Below are positions 26,001 through 40,000 of a stretch of 64,000 bases of DNA, piece after piece. Positions within the stretch are counted from its first letter, which is position 1; each line of letters opens with the position of its first letter. The stretch comes from Cardiocondyla obscurior (Eukaryota > Arthropoda > Insecta > Hymenoptera > Formicidae), in contig NC_091867.1 in assembly GCF_019399895.1 (NCBI RefSeq), positions 1,798,001 through 1,862,000 of the forward strand. The letters run 5' to 3'. A program made the translations under genes and the position numbers. A model generated the notes under the pieces. The model was given only the letters and a program-made list of their open reading frames with translations, made no database searches and had not been told where the DNA came from.

Positions 26001-29000
26001 TCTTTTTTTCTTTTTTTTTTCCTGCGACATTTTACTAAACGTTACCGAGTCACGCTTTACAACCAACTTAATAAAACAATGAAGGATCGTTTTATTAATT
26101 TTTCATCTTTTAACCCGTTGCAGCGACCAAGTCTTCGGGGTCATGTTGCGGTACCGCGACCTAATCGCGATCCGTTAATATCGCAAAAGGTAAAAGCCTA
26201 TGCCGGCCGAGTCCTCGGCGTGAATATCCAGATCGTTTTATTATGCCTATCGTATCAATTGGAACTGTTTCCGCTTGGGAGAATCATTGTTTTTTTTTTT
26301 TTTTCCCCCGCCGGACGATGTCGGGCATTTATTTTATTTTAACATCAAGAGGAGGCGAATAATCGCGAGCGCACGCGGCCAGACGTTGCGCGATATTAAA
26401 TTTGACTCCAGGCGGAAACTCACTTTGAGCTTTTGAGTGTGACCACATCGGCAGCAGCAATACGACATGTAGTCAGGTAGCGCGGGCATGAACCTCAACT
26501 GTTCCTGCTGCGAGTACTCGTCCACGAGTTTGCGATAGTGCACCCTGAAAATGGGCCTCGTCGCGCTCTGCGAGCCTTTGCCGAGGCGTCCCATAATCGC
26601 GAAGAATGCGGCCAGGATACTGCGTCTGCGTGCGAGCCTCCTCATGCCACAGCGACGGTAATACTTGCACGTAGTCCTTTCCAAACCGCACCGTCCCGCT
26701 ATCTTCAATTCTCACGAGAGAGGATATTTCTTCTCCGGACACCGGCCGCGCGTAAAAGTCGCACGACGGGACTCATCCAGATTTTAACGGCAAGGCGGCA
26801 GCTCTTTGTCACGTTTAAAAAACGGCCGCGTTATCGCACGGATCACCGCGGTCATTCGCATCTCGGTCATCAACTTTCCACACATTTCCGGTCACACGTT
26901 CACGACACTGCATAATGCACTTTCGGAGACACGGGACCCTGGCATTACCGGGGCGTTTAAAAATGTACCCACGCGTTTATCACTTTTTTTTTAAATATAT
27001 TCCTTTACGGCGGGGGAACCAGGCTGCTGACTTCTCGAAATCGCGACGTTCGGAATCTGTGTCTCGCAGCGAACACGCGGATGAGCACCACTCGATCTCG
27101 GTTAACGCAATCGGAGACGCCGGTAACAGCGATCGGCCCGGTAACGGAAATATGACGGTGTCTGAGGTGCATCCATCGTGGAAAGCTGCCGGGAGTTGTT
27201 CGCCGTAGACGCGTCTCTCTTCCCGCGCGGCCCCGCCGATCTCTTGCGTTTTCCCCGTTCTTGGGAGGATGCGACTTTCCTGGCAGATGAACGACGATCG
27301 CGGTAGTCGCGGATCCCGCGGGATTTCGGCACCTCCGTGCGGCACACGCGCCGAGAGAACCCGTGTGCGCCGCTCTCGATGGCGTAGGGCCTCGGCTTAC
27401 GTGTCGTTCTGCATGCCGGTCCGCGGAAACCGGTTAACGAGCACCGCGCCGCTTCTCGCTTCTTACTTGTCGCGTCTGTCAACCGCACACGCAGCCGCGA
27501 CGTCCTTCTACATTTTCCAATGGACTTGCCGCGGGACGACCTCGACTACCGACGTCGCCATCATGTCCAGCGCACATTCGCGCGCGTTCAATTCCCCCGT
27601 AATCTTTCTTGCTCCGGAGCGCCCGCGATACCGAGGGCGGCGCCACGGATTGGATAATTCGTTAAAAAAGTTCCTGGATGGAATTTCGTCCCACCTGCTA
27701 GTCTTCGGCGGTGCCTGACGGATGAATCACGCATGCCAGTCCTTCTTCTTCTTTTTTTTTTTTTATTCCCTTTTTTTTTTTTTTCTTTTTTATTTTAAAT
27801 TCTCGTTAATGTTTTTAAAAATCAACCAAATGGATATGGTACCGTGTCCGTAATAAAGTTTCATGTGTCACTCCGTTACAGTTTCTCGCCATTTCGATAA
27901 TATCTAGCAAGTTGAGCCCGTCCGTCGCGGAAGCGGAAAACCCCGGCGAAGTGGCGGACGAGTTCTCCGTTAGATTGGACAGTTCAAAGAGGCGCGAGGT
28001 CCAGTCCACACACGTTCTCTCCGTTGTCAACCGAGACAGATACCGCCGAGTAAACTTCCGCAGCCCCGGCGGCTCCGCTCTCTTCCCCGTCTTCTCCGAC
28101 GCACGTTGGTCCCGGTGCCGCCGTTGTCTCTCGCACGGTGAGAGCTCGCGAGAAGCCGCAAAGTCTGGACGCCGCCGTGCTTTAACCGGCCCGGCGATGG
28201 CAATACCTCCCGGTACGTATAGAGAGAGAGACTGAAGTCCACGAGGAACACGAAGCGAGAGCACCAGCCGGCCCACACGGTTTCATCCCCACCGCGTTCT
28301 GCGAGGAGGCCAAGCGGTGCCGACCGACCGACCGACCGCTTTCTTGCTTCAACCGCGGCATTGAACACGTTCAACGGCAGCTGTTGAATACCACGTGTCC
28401 CCGTTCTCCCTCTCGCCCTTGCTGCCCCGTCGCTCTATCTCCGTTTCTCAGCCTCGCCCCGTTTCTCTCTTTCATTCGCTCTCTCTTCGTTCCTCGTCCG
28501 GTCTATCGGTCAGTTCTTCCCGCACCGCTCGTCGCTCTCTCTTTCTCTCCGTCTCGGTCCCACTCACGGATCTTTTCCGCGCCTCTTGTTCTTTTTACCC
28601 TGCCACGGACCGAGAACGCCACTCGACGAAGAGCCAGCGCCGCATGGAGCGCATGAGTTTGCGACTCGCGTTCTTTGACCCGCCGTCAGCGTGACGCGCC
28701 GCTCGATCGCGGACTTCGGGATCGGCTTCGAGGACTTCGCACCGCGTCCGGTAACTTTGAGCTACTCGGGGAGGATAAAAACCTCCCCCGTTTCTTTTTT
28801 TCTTTTTTTTTTTTTTAATATCTAAATATGTTATGGGGTATTCTGTACTTCTGGGTACCTCTCGTAACAAGCATCTCTACCTAGGACGTTCGCATACCTC
28901 CTGTGGAATGTCCGTACCTGCCACAGGTACCTACGTCTACTTAGCGCGCGTTTTAAGGCGCTCTTCAAGGTTAACGTGAGGGAACGAATCGCGGCGTCTC

Positions 29001-32000
29001 AAATTAGTCAGAATTTTCGCAAGAACCGTACGCGATATATACGGGCGAGGTATGCGGCCACTGAATCCAGTCGTCGAACAACGAAAATATGAAAGGTACG
29101 GCCCGTAAACACGTGGGCGTTCGTTCTTTTCACTTTTCTTTGAAAAGATCATCTCGAACTTTTATATCCTCTCCGCTGGCACGTTGACAAATCACCTGAC
29201 AGGAAGCGCGGAAGTCGCCGGGGAAACTAAAAATGCGACGTCAACCGCTTCAACGGGAACGCGGGGGGAGAAGAGAGGGGGGGAGGAAGAGGTTCTTGGA
29301 ATATTCGCGCTCTTCATTTTCCGCCTATTCCTCGCGATTCCTTCGACTAGGCGCTATCGGTGTAAAGTCCGCCCGCCCGATCCGAGGCCCTTCAAGAATG
29401 ACGATGTTCTTAATTCGACGGAAAGGTATTTAAAGTTTAATCCGAAGAGTGCCCCCATTAAGGTTGACTAAATGTCAAGGCAATGGCGGAGTGCAAAGTT
29501 CCAAGTGCAAAGTCTACTATTCTCAACTCGCAAAGCTCCGGCCAACTTACGGGGCTCTCTACCCTTTCTGATATCGTCGACGGACGTTCGGAGCCTCGGG
29601 GCGATGTTATCTTCCAGACAACAGGAAGAGGCTTTTAGATCCTGGGGATTCGGTAGTCGTCGGTGTATCGACGTCCGAAGGTGATATTTCCCGGCGTATT
29701 TCGCTGGTCTCGGCATCAAAGCACGTTCCGCCCTCGGATGCTTTACACCCGGCTGTTATGACTTTCGATAAAATTCGATACGGGAAGGGGGAAAAGAGGA
29801 GGAGGGGTGTGTGACACGTATCGCGGCGTTATCAACGGTAAACTTTTGTATCGATAAGTTAAAGCGAAGGTGGAGTATTTACTTGACACACGATTAAGCG
29901 CATTTCGGAGGTGGTCGTAGAAATCGTTGGAATAAATGTAAATTTATCTTGTTTCGTGAAAACAAAGTGGGCGTAAACTCGTTAATTCGCAAGAGAAAGA
30001 ACTCCCGGGATTATTTAATTAAGACGAGGCATCTGGTCTTGTAATTTTCAATTTAAATTTTGCCCGCGACTTGGGTTCTAAACGCCGACGAAATCGTCGC
30101 GAGCAAGGGGTTAGCGATCCATCAGCTTTAAACGACGAGACACTTTCCAGTTTCCACTTGAGACGCACGCGGTTGTCCATTGGCAAGGGTCGACCTGTCA
30201 CGTACAGTATCTCGGACGAAAATCCCGACTTAGTTTCGACGATTTATATTAACCTGATTATTTAAGATACTTTAAGCGGCAGTAAAACGTTTCATAAATA
30301 CTTGGAGCGTCGCTTATTTCGGTTCAATTCACGTGTGATTTTATTAAAAATATATTTATTCGCCACCTCGAAACTTAGAGAAATTATTAAAGTTTCTTTT
30401 TAATCCATCAATTTTTAATATTCTTTTTTTACTTTTTTAATTATTAAATATTAAAAAATATGTAATAAAACTACCACGTATTTAAACCCGTTTGCAATCC
30501 CGTTAGTACGTCTTTAAATTTTTTATTTTTTGCGTTCTACATGTAGCGAAAGAAAATAATAATAATAAAAAAAGGGGAGAAATATTGAAGAGAAAGTCGC
30601 ATATTACTGACCTGTTCTGCAGACTCGGTGATAAAAGAATGACAGTATTGCAGGCTAAAGTGGGCCCTGGGCTCTCGCGCCAGAAAGCTGAATTGGGCGT
30701 GCAGCGGCTCACAAGTCGCATAAGAGATGCGTCTTAACGCGTGCGCCATTTGCACGCACTGCAACAGAAATATAGAACGGGCCAACCTTACGTATCGCAC
30801 ATTAATTAATAACTACTTAATAAAACTCACTCAGGAGATAGTACTTAATAATTACTTAAATGCTCGTAATAATTGTTCACAGCAAACTAACACTTAATGA
30901 AAACTAATATTCTGTTCGGTGGTTCTGAGTCCATCGTTTTCGAACAGTGCATTCGGCGCGATGAAAAATAATACAAATTGTCTCTGACTGACAATTTCCG
31001 ACATATTTTCAAGAGCGATCCTCGTCGTTGAATACTAACGAAAATGATTTACGAGCGTTTTATTATGATTCTCAATCCCGTTGAGTGACTTAATCGTTTA
31101 AATCAATTTCATCGTGAAACGTTACATTATGTGCTAAAAGACCCCGTGCAAGAAATCAGGGTCCTCGCTCAACAGGATATTGTCATAAATATCACTTGCT
31201 ATATACAGCTCGTTAGCAAATACCGCGTCAGCCTAAATTGAGAAGTGTAGAATTGCATATTATCGCGACCGCTGGAGGATAATCTGACCAGAGTGATAAA
31301 AATCAAAAAGAAATAGCCCAATTATTGGGCACTCGAAGAGCTCGCGAGGTTTTTGGTTGAATTTACCTTCTGAAAGTTTTAATGATTTACTCGGGTTTCA
31401 TTCGCCAGATGTTCGCAAGTTTCGACGCAAATTTGATCGTTTCGCTGAATCGACTTCAATCATTATTTCAGAGATACCTTTCTATACATAGATTACGATA
31501 GGGAACTTAAACCGACCTTTTGTTTATCAGAGAGAAAGAGAGAGAGATAAATTTATAACAGTTTAAACATGCTAGATATATATACATATAGTGTAGATAA
31601 TATAGATTTGCTCGATCATAAAATAGTGGTTTGCATAAAACAGCGCGCATCGTTGCCGCGAACTCGCCAAATTTAAACACTGTTCTCATTCTGGGATGTA
31701 AATTTTTACTGCCGTCTATAAATTTAGCAGTTAGTATAAATAAAACTCGTTCAATGAGCAAAATCTTCGTATCTTCGTCTCTTGGTACGAGCACTCCGCT
31801 TAAATTTCAGTCAGGAATTTTATATCCTCGCGACGGCACACTTTGTGCACTTTTGATATTTTATTACCCGGTTCCCGTAGATTACATCGAGCATGTTTAC
31901 AGTCTTCGTCCGCGCATTCTATTAATATTTATCCGTCTATTGTACCGCGGCACCCTGCGTAGTACTGATTGCGGAGTTGCTTCAACATGTACAAAAGCAT

Positions 32001-33979
32001 TTCTTTGTAAAAGCGAGGACTACGCATTTCTTTTGTCGCAGCAATTTTCCCAGCAATTGAGTTAATTTTGCAATTTCAGCGGAAAAGTGAAAAATTCACC
32101 CATTTATATTTGATAAACGTCATGAAATCTTTCCCCTCTCGATTTATACCACTTCCTCTGAATCGCAAAATCGTTGGCTTAAAAATTTTAACGCTTTTAT
32201 TCCCGTGGTTGAATTTTCGGCACGAGCTATTATTGCCGTCTAATCTTTAACCTTAAATAGAAGCGCGATTCCATCTTCAAATTTCCGAGACGATATATAT
32301 TTGCTCTGAAACTCGTTCTTTCGCAGAGGTAAGCACGCGGACGAGTAGAATGGTGATTGAAAAGATGATCGTACTGCAGGAGCAAATTTTCCGGCAGGGA
32401 TGCTATGCGATTCTATCAAGTTTTGTGCTGAATTTTTCATGGTGCCTGCATTTACTCCAAGTAGCAAAGTTCTACGTGAGAAAGATATAAATGACCGCCG
32501 AGTTCGGTAAAAAGCTCGGGGGCCAACAAGCGGGCTCGATATGCTCGAAACACAAGAAAATTCTATCAGCTCGTTATTCAATTTGTGCGAATAATAATCG
32601 TGTTCATAATAAATAACAATTGGAGCATTGATGGTATTAGTACTAATAATAATAATAATAGCATTAATACAAATAATCGTATTACGAAAGGCTTTAGTTA
32701 TAATCGCATTATAAGATAATATTTAAAACGCACGCAGGGATAATATTTTAAACATTTATAATCGATAAAATAATCATTACGTAACGATATTAAAATATAA
32801 ATAATGTGAAAACATTGTTGAAACTTTGTTCTTTTTTTTTTTACGTATATCTTTAGCCGACGAGCTGTTGATCCAATCAGTTTCTCTCAGCTTGTGCAGG
32901 TGCGATCTAATTTGTTAGCAGCCGCACTAAAGCGCAAAGTTATCCACTCGATTTGGGTTTCTGCTTGGAAGTTAAAATTCAATTCGTTAAAAATTCGATT
33001 GAAGTACGTTAGGGGAAGTTTCTAGCCGGGGCCGGTCCACTCGAAACATAGTTGCGTGGCGCAAAGTTGTTACGGACCGAGAATCGCCCGGTAACGCGGC
33101 AAGTGAACCAACTATTTCGAGGCAACTATGCGCGTTACCAATCGCCTCCTTGCACGACAAACGACATCCTAGAGAGGATTTCGTCGAGTTTGTCATATTC
33201 AACGAGCGGACACTGACGTCGTTATTCACGCCCCTCCCCTTCCCCATCTCTATCCTCGCTCTCGCTTTTGCGCCTTTGCAACGGGATACATTGCCGCGGC
33301 ACTTGCGCCGGTTATTTGAACCCCCATACCCATTGTCCCGCCAGGAGAATACCTGGAATCGGAGATTTCCAGCGAAATCGCGAAATCCGATTGCGAACGT
33401 AAAAGTATCTTCTGCAACGAGGGAATCATCCGTCGCGAGCAAAAGATTTATTTATGACAAACGAGTGCATCTCAAAAGAAAATCTTCCCCGACTTGGATT
33501 TTTCAGTGATAAAACCATAAAAATGAAGTCGCACGGCAACGGCTGTTGCTTTTCTCTCGTTATACCGAAGAAAAATTTCTCCTACCCGATATATTCTCAA
33601 TTCTTCATCGCGAAATTCCGTTTTCTCCCGGCGTAATTCTTTAACGATGTAAGGCGCTCGTCGAACTGCGGAGAGTTCAATCTACGTATATGTATATGAA
33701 TGTAGATGCGCGTTCACGTTTATAAATAATAATAATGCCCGCCACAGACGGTACTAAATGTATCTTTCAGTCGTATCTGTAGGCGCAGATGGGGAACCTC
33801 TAAATGTTTAAGAGTTCGATTTTGCGTTCGGTTCCAGTAAAAATTTTAAGGCAGGCCTAGGTTAAGCTCTTGGTTGCAGTAAAAAAATTTATGACCCTCG
33901 GTTTCCGGGTGCTACTGCGGCTTTCTTTCCCGAGGTCTCACGTGAGCAGATTCCTTGTAATAGTTGCCGATTGATGATT

Positions 33980-34010
<31 letters not shown>

Positions 34011-37000
34011 TTCTCTCATGCGCGGATCGATCTCTTATTCTGTTCGCGTATTAAAAGCTCTATTACATGAAAAATAAAACGGTGCTTTTTTTTCTACCGT
34101 CATCTCTTCCCTTTCCTTCTCTCGGTTTTTTATGCAGTCAAATATGAACGAGACGCTTTCTTGTATTCGGATGGCGAGCGACGCGTTGTCCGCTTTATGA
34201 CGAATATCACGGAAAGATACACCCCACAAATACCATCGGACGCGAGGGAGGAGGCGGGCGGATATGCAAAAGAGATATACAACGTTCCGGCGTGAGTGCT
34301 GTTTCGTGTATGCGCGAGTAAATCCGCAGGTAAAGGATAAACATATCCAGCGATCGCGGCGAATGTACGAGTACAAAAATTACACGCGCCGTTCGACCGT
34401 TGATCCTTCGTCGCGGTACGCGTGTTTTCCGCGACGAACTCGTTTATTCTCTCGTTTACTTTACCGAACGCAGCGTGATTTTATTCCTCGATAACAGAAT
34501 TATTGGAAAATGCACAATCGTACGCGAGGGAGAGCTTCTATTTTTTTTTTTTTTCTAATTTTAAGCGACCCGTTTCGGAGACTCGACCGTGGAAATTGCC
34601 CGAAAACAAGTGTTTACCGGGACGCCTTCGTACTCTTGAAATAACCCGTCACGTCGGGATCGAAGGGAGGTGTGTGTGCGCTGAAAACTCACGTCGTGTG
34701 ATCTAAGCAAAGCGGCGCCGGGGTAACCGGTTCGCTTGACGTACAAAGCGCGAGTTTGGAACGTTCAAAGCCGCTCGAATGTCGCAAAATCACGGGAGCG
34801 CGCACTTCGGGGATGGTAGGGGGGAAAGGGGAGGACCCGTAGGAATTTTTTTTAACGCTTCGCGGGGCAAAGGGTTTAATGGGGCTAAAGGAACGGTAGA
34901 TTATTAGCAGCGGCCGGTACCTCCTTCGCGGGCAGCGGTAAAACATTCGAGTGGACACCCCGGTGTTCGACGAGGGCGAGTGATATGCGCGCGGCAGAGA
35001 TGCGTATCATCGCGAAGTGCTCTTCCATGTATGCACGAGTAAATCCGCAGATGGAGGGTAAATACACCCCTCCCGATCGTGACAGAGTGTACGCTGCACC
35101 AGCTTCCTCTCTGTCTCTCTCTTTCTTTCTCTCTTTTCTCTCACTCTCTCTCTCTCTCTTTTTTCCCCTCGCATTCGTAAGGTTTGGCGCCATTCGTCAT
35201 GATACGTTTACCCAACAGCCCCAACTCGATAACTGTCCAATCTCTCGTGCGTGCATACCACTGATGTTTCACTTTTCCGTGATTTAATAATCGCTAGAAC
35301 GTCGCCGTCTTTTTGCCGCGGCGGCAAAACGCTTTACAATAAACCCGTCCGTTTTGTTTTTCCGAGATTAACGCAGATAACTAAACGCCCGTGAAAATTT
35401 TCCGCGACGAATGATTCGGAAATAATCGCGATTTTGCAACGGGAACACGAGCGTGAAGAGATACGCTTGACGTGTATTACACGCCGGGATAAACAAATTC
35501 GGCAGAAAAATAAGCACGACGTTTTAACGTTTCGGATACGTTCCATTTAAACTTTTTTGTTAATCGGCCCGATGCGATTTTTATTGAACGGGATCAATTT
35601 CGCCCGGCTTATCTAAATGCGGTCGGTCGAATGTAGTTTAATTGGACTTACTAAGTTTCTATTCGCGCCTTAATCATCTTGCGCAGTCACGTGCATTCGG
35701 TGTGATTGCGGAAAGTTCTCCCATATCTTATAGCATGTAACACGAAAATCGGTAATTGTTCCTTCGCCGAATATGACTGTTCGACCGGGAACTATCGATC
35801 GTTTTATCACAATTATATTAATGTTATGCGAGAACTTACGAACAAACGTACGAGTTTACGTTGGTACATTGGTAAAATGTTTGAATCTTTTACCCTCGAA
35901 TATCCAACTCTCTCGCTTTAATTTAATTATAAAAGTTATTTCGCGCCGGTTTCTTTCTTGGCTTCACGGCGAAGCCCTACTTTACGCGAAGGGCGTAAAG
36001 TAATAATTATAAATTTTAAATAACTTCGCGCTGGGCTCGAGTGGCAAGAATCAGCGAATGCACCGCGACGTAATCGGCAGCGGAACGTGATTTTCCCCGA
36101 ATAAGAGATCGACGTTTCTTTCTTCATCCGCCACGATAAACGTTTCACGAGAGCTTTTTTTAAGAGGCGCTTATCGAAGGTCGGGGGGGATAGAAAGTAA
36201 GGATTTTTTCAGGTAGAAAATTAAAGCGCGAGCTTAGGAGAAGCCCTCGAAATAAAACACTAATTCGAAGGATCGATATGTTCTGTACGGCTCGTGAACA
36301 CGGCGGGTACGGGTCGCGCGAGGGTGGTCGGTGCATGGTCGAGCCAACTTCGAAATATTACTGGCAGGGATGCGATAAGGATTACGGGCCCCCAATTAAA
36401 GTCTGGAAAATAATAAAAGACGAACAGCGGTGAGATTACTTTCGTTCCGCTCTTCCTCGCGACGTAACGCTTTTTTTTTTTTTTCCTTTTTTTCCACCTG
36501 ATTGGATTTAAAGAAGTATGTAGATGCGTTTTCGAGTCTGTAGATCAGGAAAAATTTCGCGCGGCGCAACTTTAATTTTTAATAATTTCTAAAATAATTG
36601 TTTTATCTTTTTTATTATCTTTGTTTTTTTTTAAATAATTTATTACTCTCGTCGTGCGAATATTTCAGGAATACAGCGAAAGTAATTCGTTCGAAGGGGG
36701 GTTCAGAGCTCGTTTTTAGCATTGAATCTGACGTCCCAAGGTCGGAGGCTTGAAAGGGAACTCTTACAAAGTATCACGAGGATTATCGAACTCTGGGTTC
36801 AAGAACGCGGAAAATTAGGCTTCTCGCATCGCGCTTCAACTTCCGCCCTACCATCCCGTGAAAGCTCAACCCTCAGCATTATCTCCTCGTCGCTCGCTCT
36901 TTTAACGAGGACCTTTACGAGAGCTCGTTTATGTTTCTGAACTGTCGACATGCGACGTAAACGTGTACAAGCGATTCTCCTTTCAGCTCCCCAATCACAA

Positions 37001-40000
37001 ATTATAGCGCGTTCCTCGTAATAACGTTATATACTTCCGCTAAAGAATTAAGATGGAAATATTCGAAAGTAGAAAAAAAAAAAAAACTGGCTGAAGGTAA
37101 TAATTCGGTAGCAGTGCTGATTTCGAACCTGACAATAGTACGGTGGCTTTATGCAATTTCTTTTTCTGCCCCGAGTACCTGAGAAGATAACGCGACGCAA
37201 CGGGAATGTAGTCGTGGTTGCCGTGAAAAAAGAGAGGCGAACTTTTCGCCCCTGAGCTCCAGGGGATGAAGCACCGTCTTGCAAGGCGCCCGCGGGCGCC
37301 TTGCAAGACGGTTTTCTCCATAACAACGTCCGCGCACAAACGCGAGGTATCCTTTACCGCGAGAGTGACTGTGTGTGGATTTTCTAGTACTCACTTTTCC
37401 ATCTGGACTGCATACTTTAATCCCCGCGAGCGAGACTATCAGGAGAACGGGCGTGAATCGATCGCTGTACTGAAACAAACAGATCAGACGTCGTGCATGA
37501 AGCGGCTGAACAAAATTTCTGCAGAGGCGTGATAATATTTTACGCGTCTTTGTCTCATTAAGATACGAATGCGAGGTTGACGAAGGCTGCTGCAGGTACG
37601 AACTCGCGATTCGCACGTAAGACGCCCTCTCGGCTTCCGAATCTAGGATGCATAGACGGAATATGTACAGCATATAAATACGCTGAGTGAATTCGGCAGA
37701 ATCTTATGCGATAAAGATACTCCCTCCCTACCCTCGAAATTGAGTAAAAACAGAATTTTCTTACGCATTTTGGTTGCAGCTTAACAGTTCTCAAAGTATT
37801 TTTTTGTCCTGACAGTCTTAGTAGTAAAATAATTTATGCAAGATCGTCGTCGCGTGCGTTTTCGCGCTCGACGATAATTCACTGGACGAAAAGCGGCCGA
37901 GAAAGAGTGCGATAATACGTTTACAATTTGGTCCACGTTTAGCGGAAAGGACCCAGCATCCACTTCATCCGAGCTCCTTCCATCGGGAAAGATCGAGCCT
38001 CCTGCAACTTTGAAGCGGTCGTCCAATTTCGAAATTGAAAAGTTGGCAAGCTACGCGGTATAATTCAGAGAGCGGACCTCCACGCAAGAGTGTTTCTCGT
38101 CGGAGACGCGGTTCATTGTCTTGAAAAGCCAAGGTTGATGCTGCTGGAGCCACAAAAGGGGGATCCTCCGGTATAATTACGGTAACGCACGGGGCTGTTG
38201 TTCGATAAAGGATACTAGCGCGATCTCTACTTCTCTCCCTCCGCAAAACAACTCGTAGATTTTTCGACGTGGCATCGTGATTTTTATAATTGCGCATCGT
38301 ACAACATAAAAGAAATTGAGGAAAAAAAAAAGAAAAGAAAAAAAAAACAAATCTCGATCGCACTAAACTTTCGAGTCGCAGTAATTTTAAATTAACAATA
38401 CGGAAAAGATGCATCGCGCTTTCGACTACAACATTAATAACGTTTCCAACGTTTGCGGTATACTTGTTTGCGAATGCTCGTAACAAGGCATTTGAATACG
38501 ATAACTTTTAAGGAAGCAAACGACGACGAGGGGCGTAATTTAATGTAATGTACTTCGTGCAGTTTCAAGTAGTCTAAGAGCCCTTGCTTCTCAAGGGACG
38601 ACAATAATTATGCCTCCTTATTATAAGGATGTCCTACAATAAGGAAAGCTTTACCGTCGACTGGTTTTTCCACGTCTGTTTATAACTGAATCCCCCACTT
38701 TATCTCAGCTGAATAGCTGGTATTCAGAAATTTAATACGCTTATTCTTCGTGCTTCATTTATTTTTAACGCGTTTACTTAAACAAACGTAAAAGCATTCT
38801 GTACCTACGATGTAACAATTTCCGATCGAATCGCTAACAGTTTCAAGAGGTGCAATTTTTAATTTTGCATTTTGCAGCTTCTTAGGAAATTGAATTTTAA
38901 CCAGTAAAATATTTGCATGCCAAACAGTAATAACGTCGCGTTCTGCGAAGCGTATAAAAAGCGGTCGATTCGTTCGAAACAGCTGCTTGCTTATACGTAT
39001 GTCTTCCGATTCGATACCCATCGGGAGACTACAGATGTAGCATTCATGGTATGGCGATTTTTCTCCTTATTACATTTTTTTTCTTTTTTTTAAATTTTTT
39101 TCTTTCCTTTCCTTTTCCTCGCCAACGCTGCTGCTGTCGTCATCAAGGAATAACCGAAGCGGCGTCACGACGAGACGAATACGAAATGTCATAGTTCTCG
39201 TCGTCAGAGGCGCATCCTTATTTCTTTCGCGCGACAAGATGCATTGTAATAAGATGTCGAAGTACGTGAGACGTGCGGCGCGAGTATATCCGACACGTGA
39301 TACGTTCTAGATTGTTGTATTGATTTGTAAATGAAGCAAATAAAATTGTTTAACTTGAAAAACGGGTTTTTTTTCCTCTTTTCTTATTTATTTAAAAAGA
39401 AGCGCCTGAAATAAAACATTCGATCGGCTTTTCCAGCATTTTCGAGAAGAGCTCGATTTCCAGCCACGCCAATGACAGGAAACGCCGATCCTTAGAGTAA
39501 AAATCTTTTTCTTCGTTCAGAGCGGTTTCAAGGGAATCTTTTCAAGGTAAACTAAATACTGGGAGAACCACTTTAATATCCGCGTAATTGCCCTATCGCG
39601 ATGCGGCCTTTCGTGTCTGCGCGGATGCCGGATGCTCGTCGGGGTTGACATCGTCGTCATTACAGTTTCCACGGCGAAACGGAAACGATACCCGGCGAGA
39701 GAGAGAGAGAGAGAGAGTTTGAGAGCCAAGGTGCACACCGCGCGAACTTACGGTTTGTTTAAGGAAACTGCCAGACGCGGTTACGAATACGCGGAAAAGG
39801 CGTGGTGGAGGGCTCGTCAGCCGACCTTCGGTCCGCCAAGAAGGAATTCCTGAATTCCAACCCCCGTCGCCATACATCCGCCGACACGGCGACTGCACTG
39901 AATGGCTTCGACCGACACGTCGCATGCGAAATTTATTCATCGGGCCAAAGAACGGCGCTTAAGGCTTTCAGAGTTCCTTTAGGTGTCTATTTTTAAAACC

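Larger units (their letters stand above)
18322..30611 (-). other. 12.3-kb intron of the PTB-SH2 gene
   Basis: The flanking exons join in frame, so this is intron in the PTB-containing transcript. Contents: a polypurine tract (19461-19535), an 11-base G run (18958-18968), CT-rich tracts near 25.6 and 28.4-28.6 kb, a (CGAC)n repeat at 28320-28338, and one candidate alternative exon at 26424-26645, listed separately. No nested gene with recognisable protein was found. Confidence 0.75.
30759..37394 (-). other. 6.6-kb intron of the PTB-SH2 gene
   Basis: Phase 0 intron. Contents: CT microsatellites at 33981-34018 and 35104-35169, a diverged direct repeat (34261-34369 and 34982-35092), and a palindrome plus a hairpin close to the donor (37249-37312). 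No nested coding gene is supported. Confidence 0.8.

Noticed and set aside
38755..39021. 88-codon minus-strand ORF with ordinary composition
   Set aside because: No recognisable family and no good acceptor and donor pair; it would interrupt the confirmed join between 62540 and 37469.
39752..39940. ATG frame ending at a GTAAGT donor (FRVFVTASGSFLKQ)
   Set aside because: It could be spliced in phase to the exon at 37469, but the YMGSF exon at 62540 fits the PTB fold far better and this one does not resemble a PTB start.
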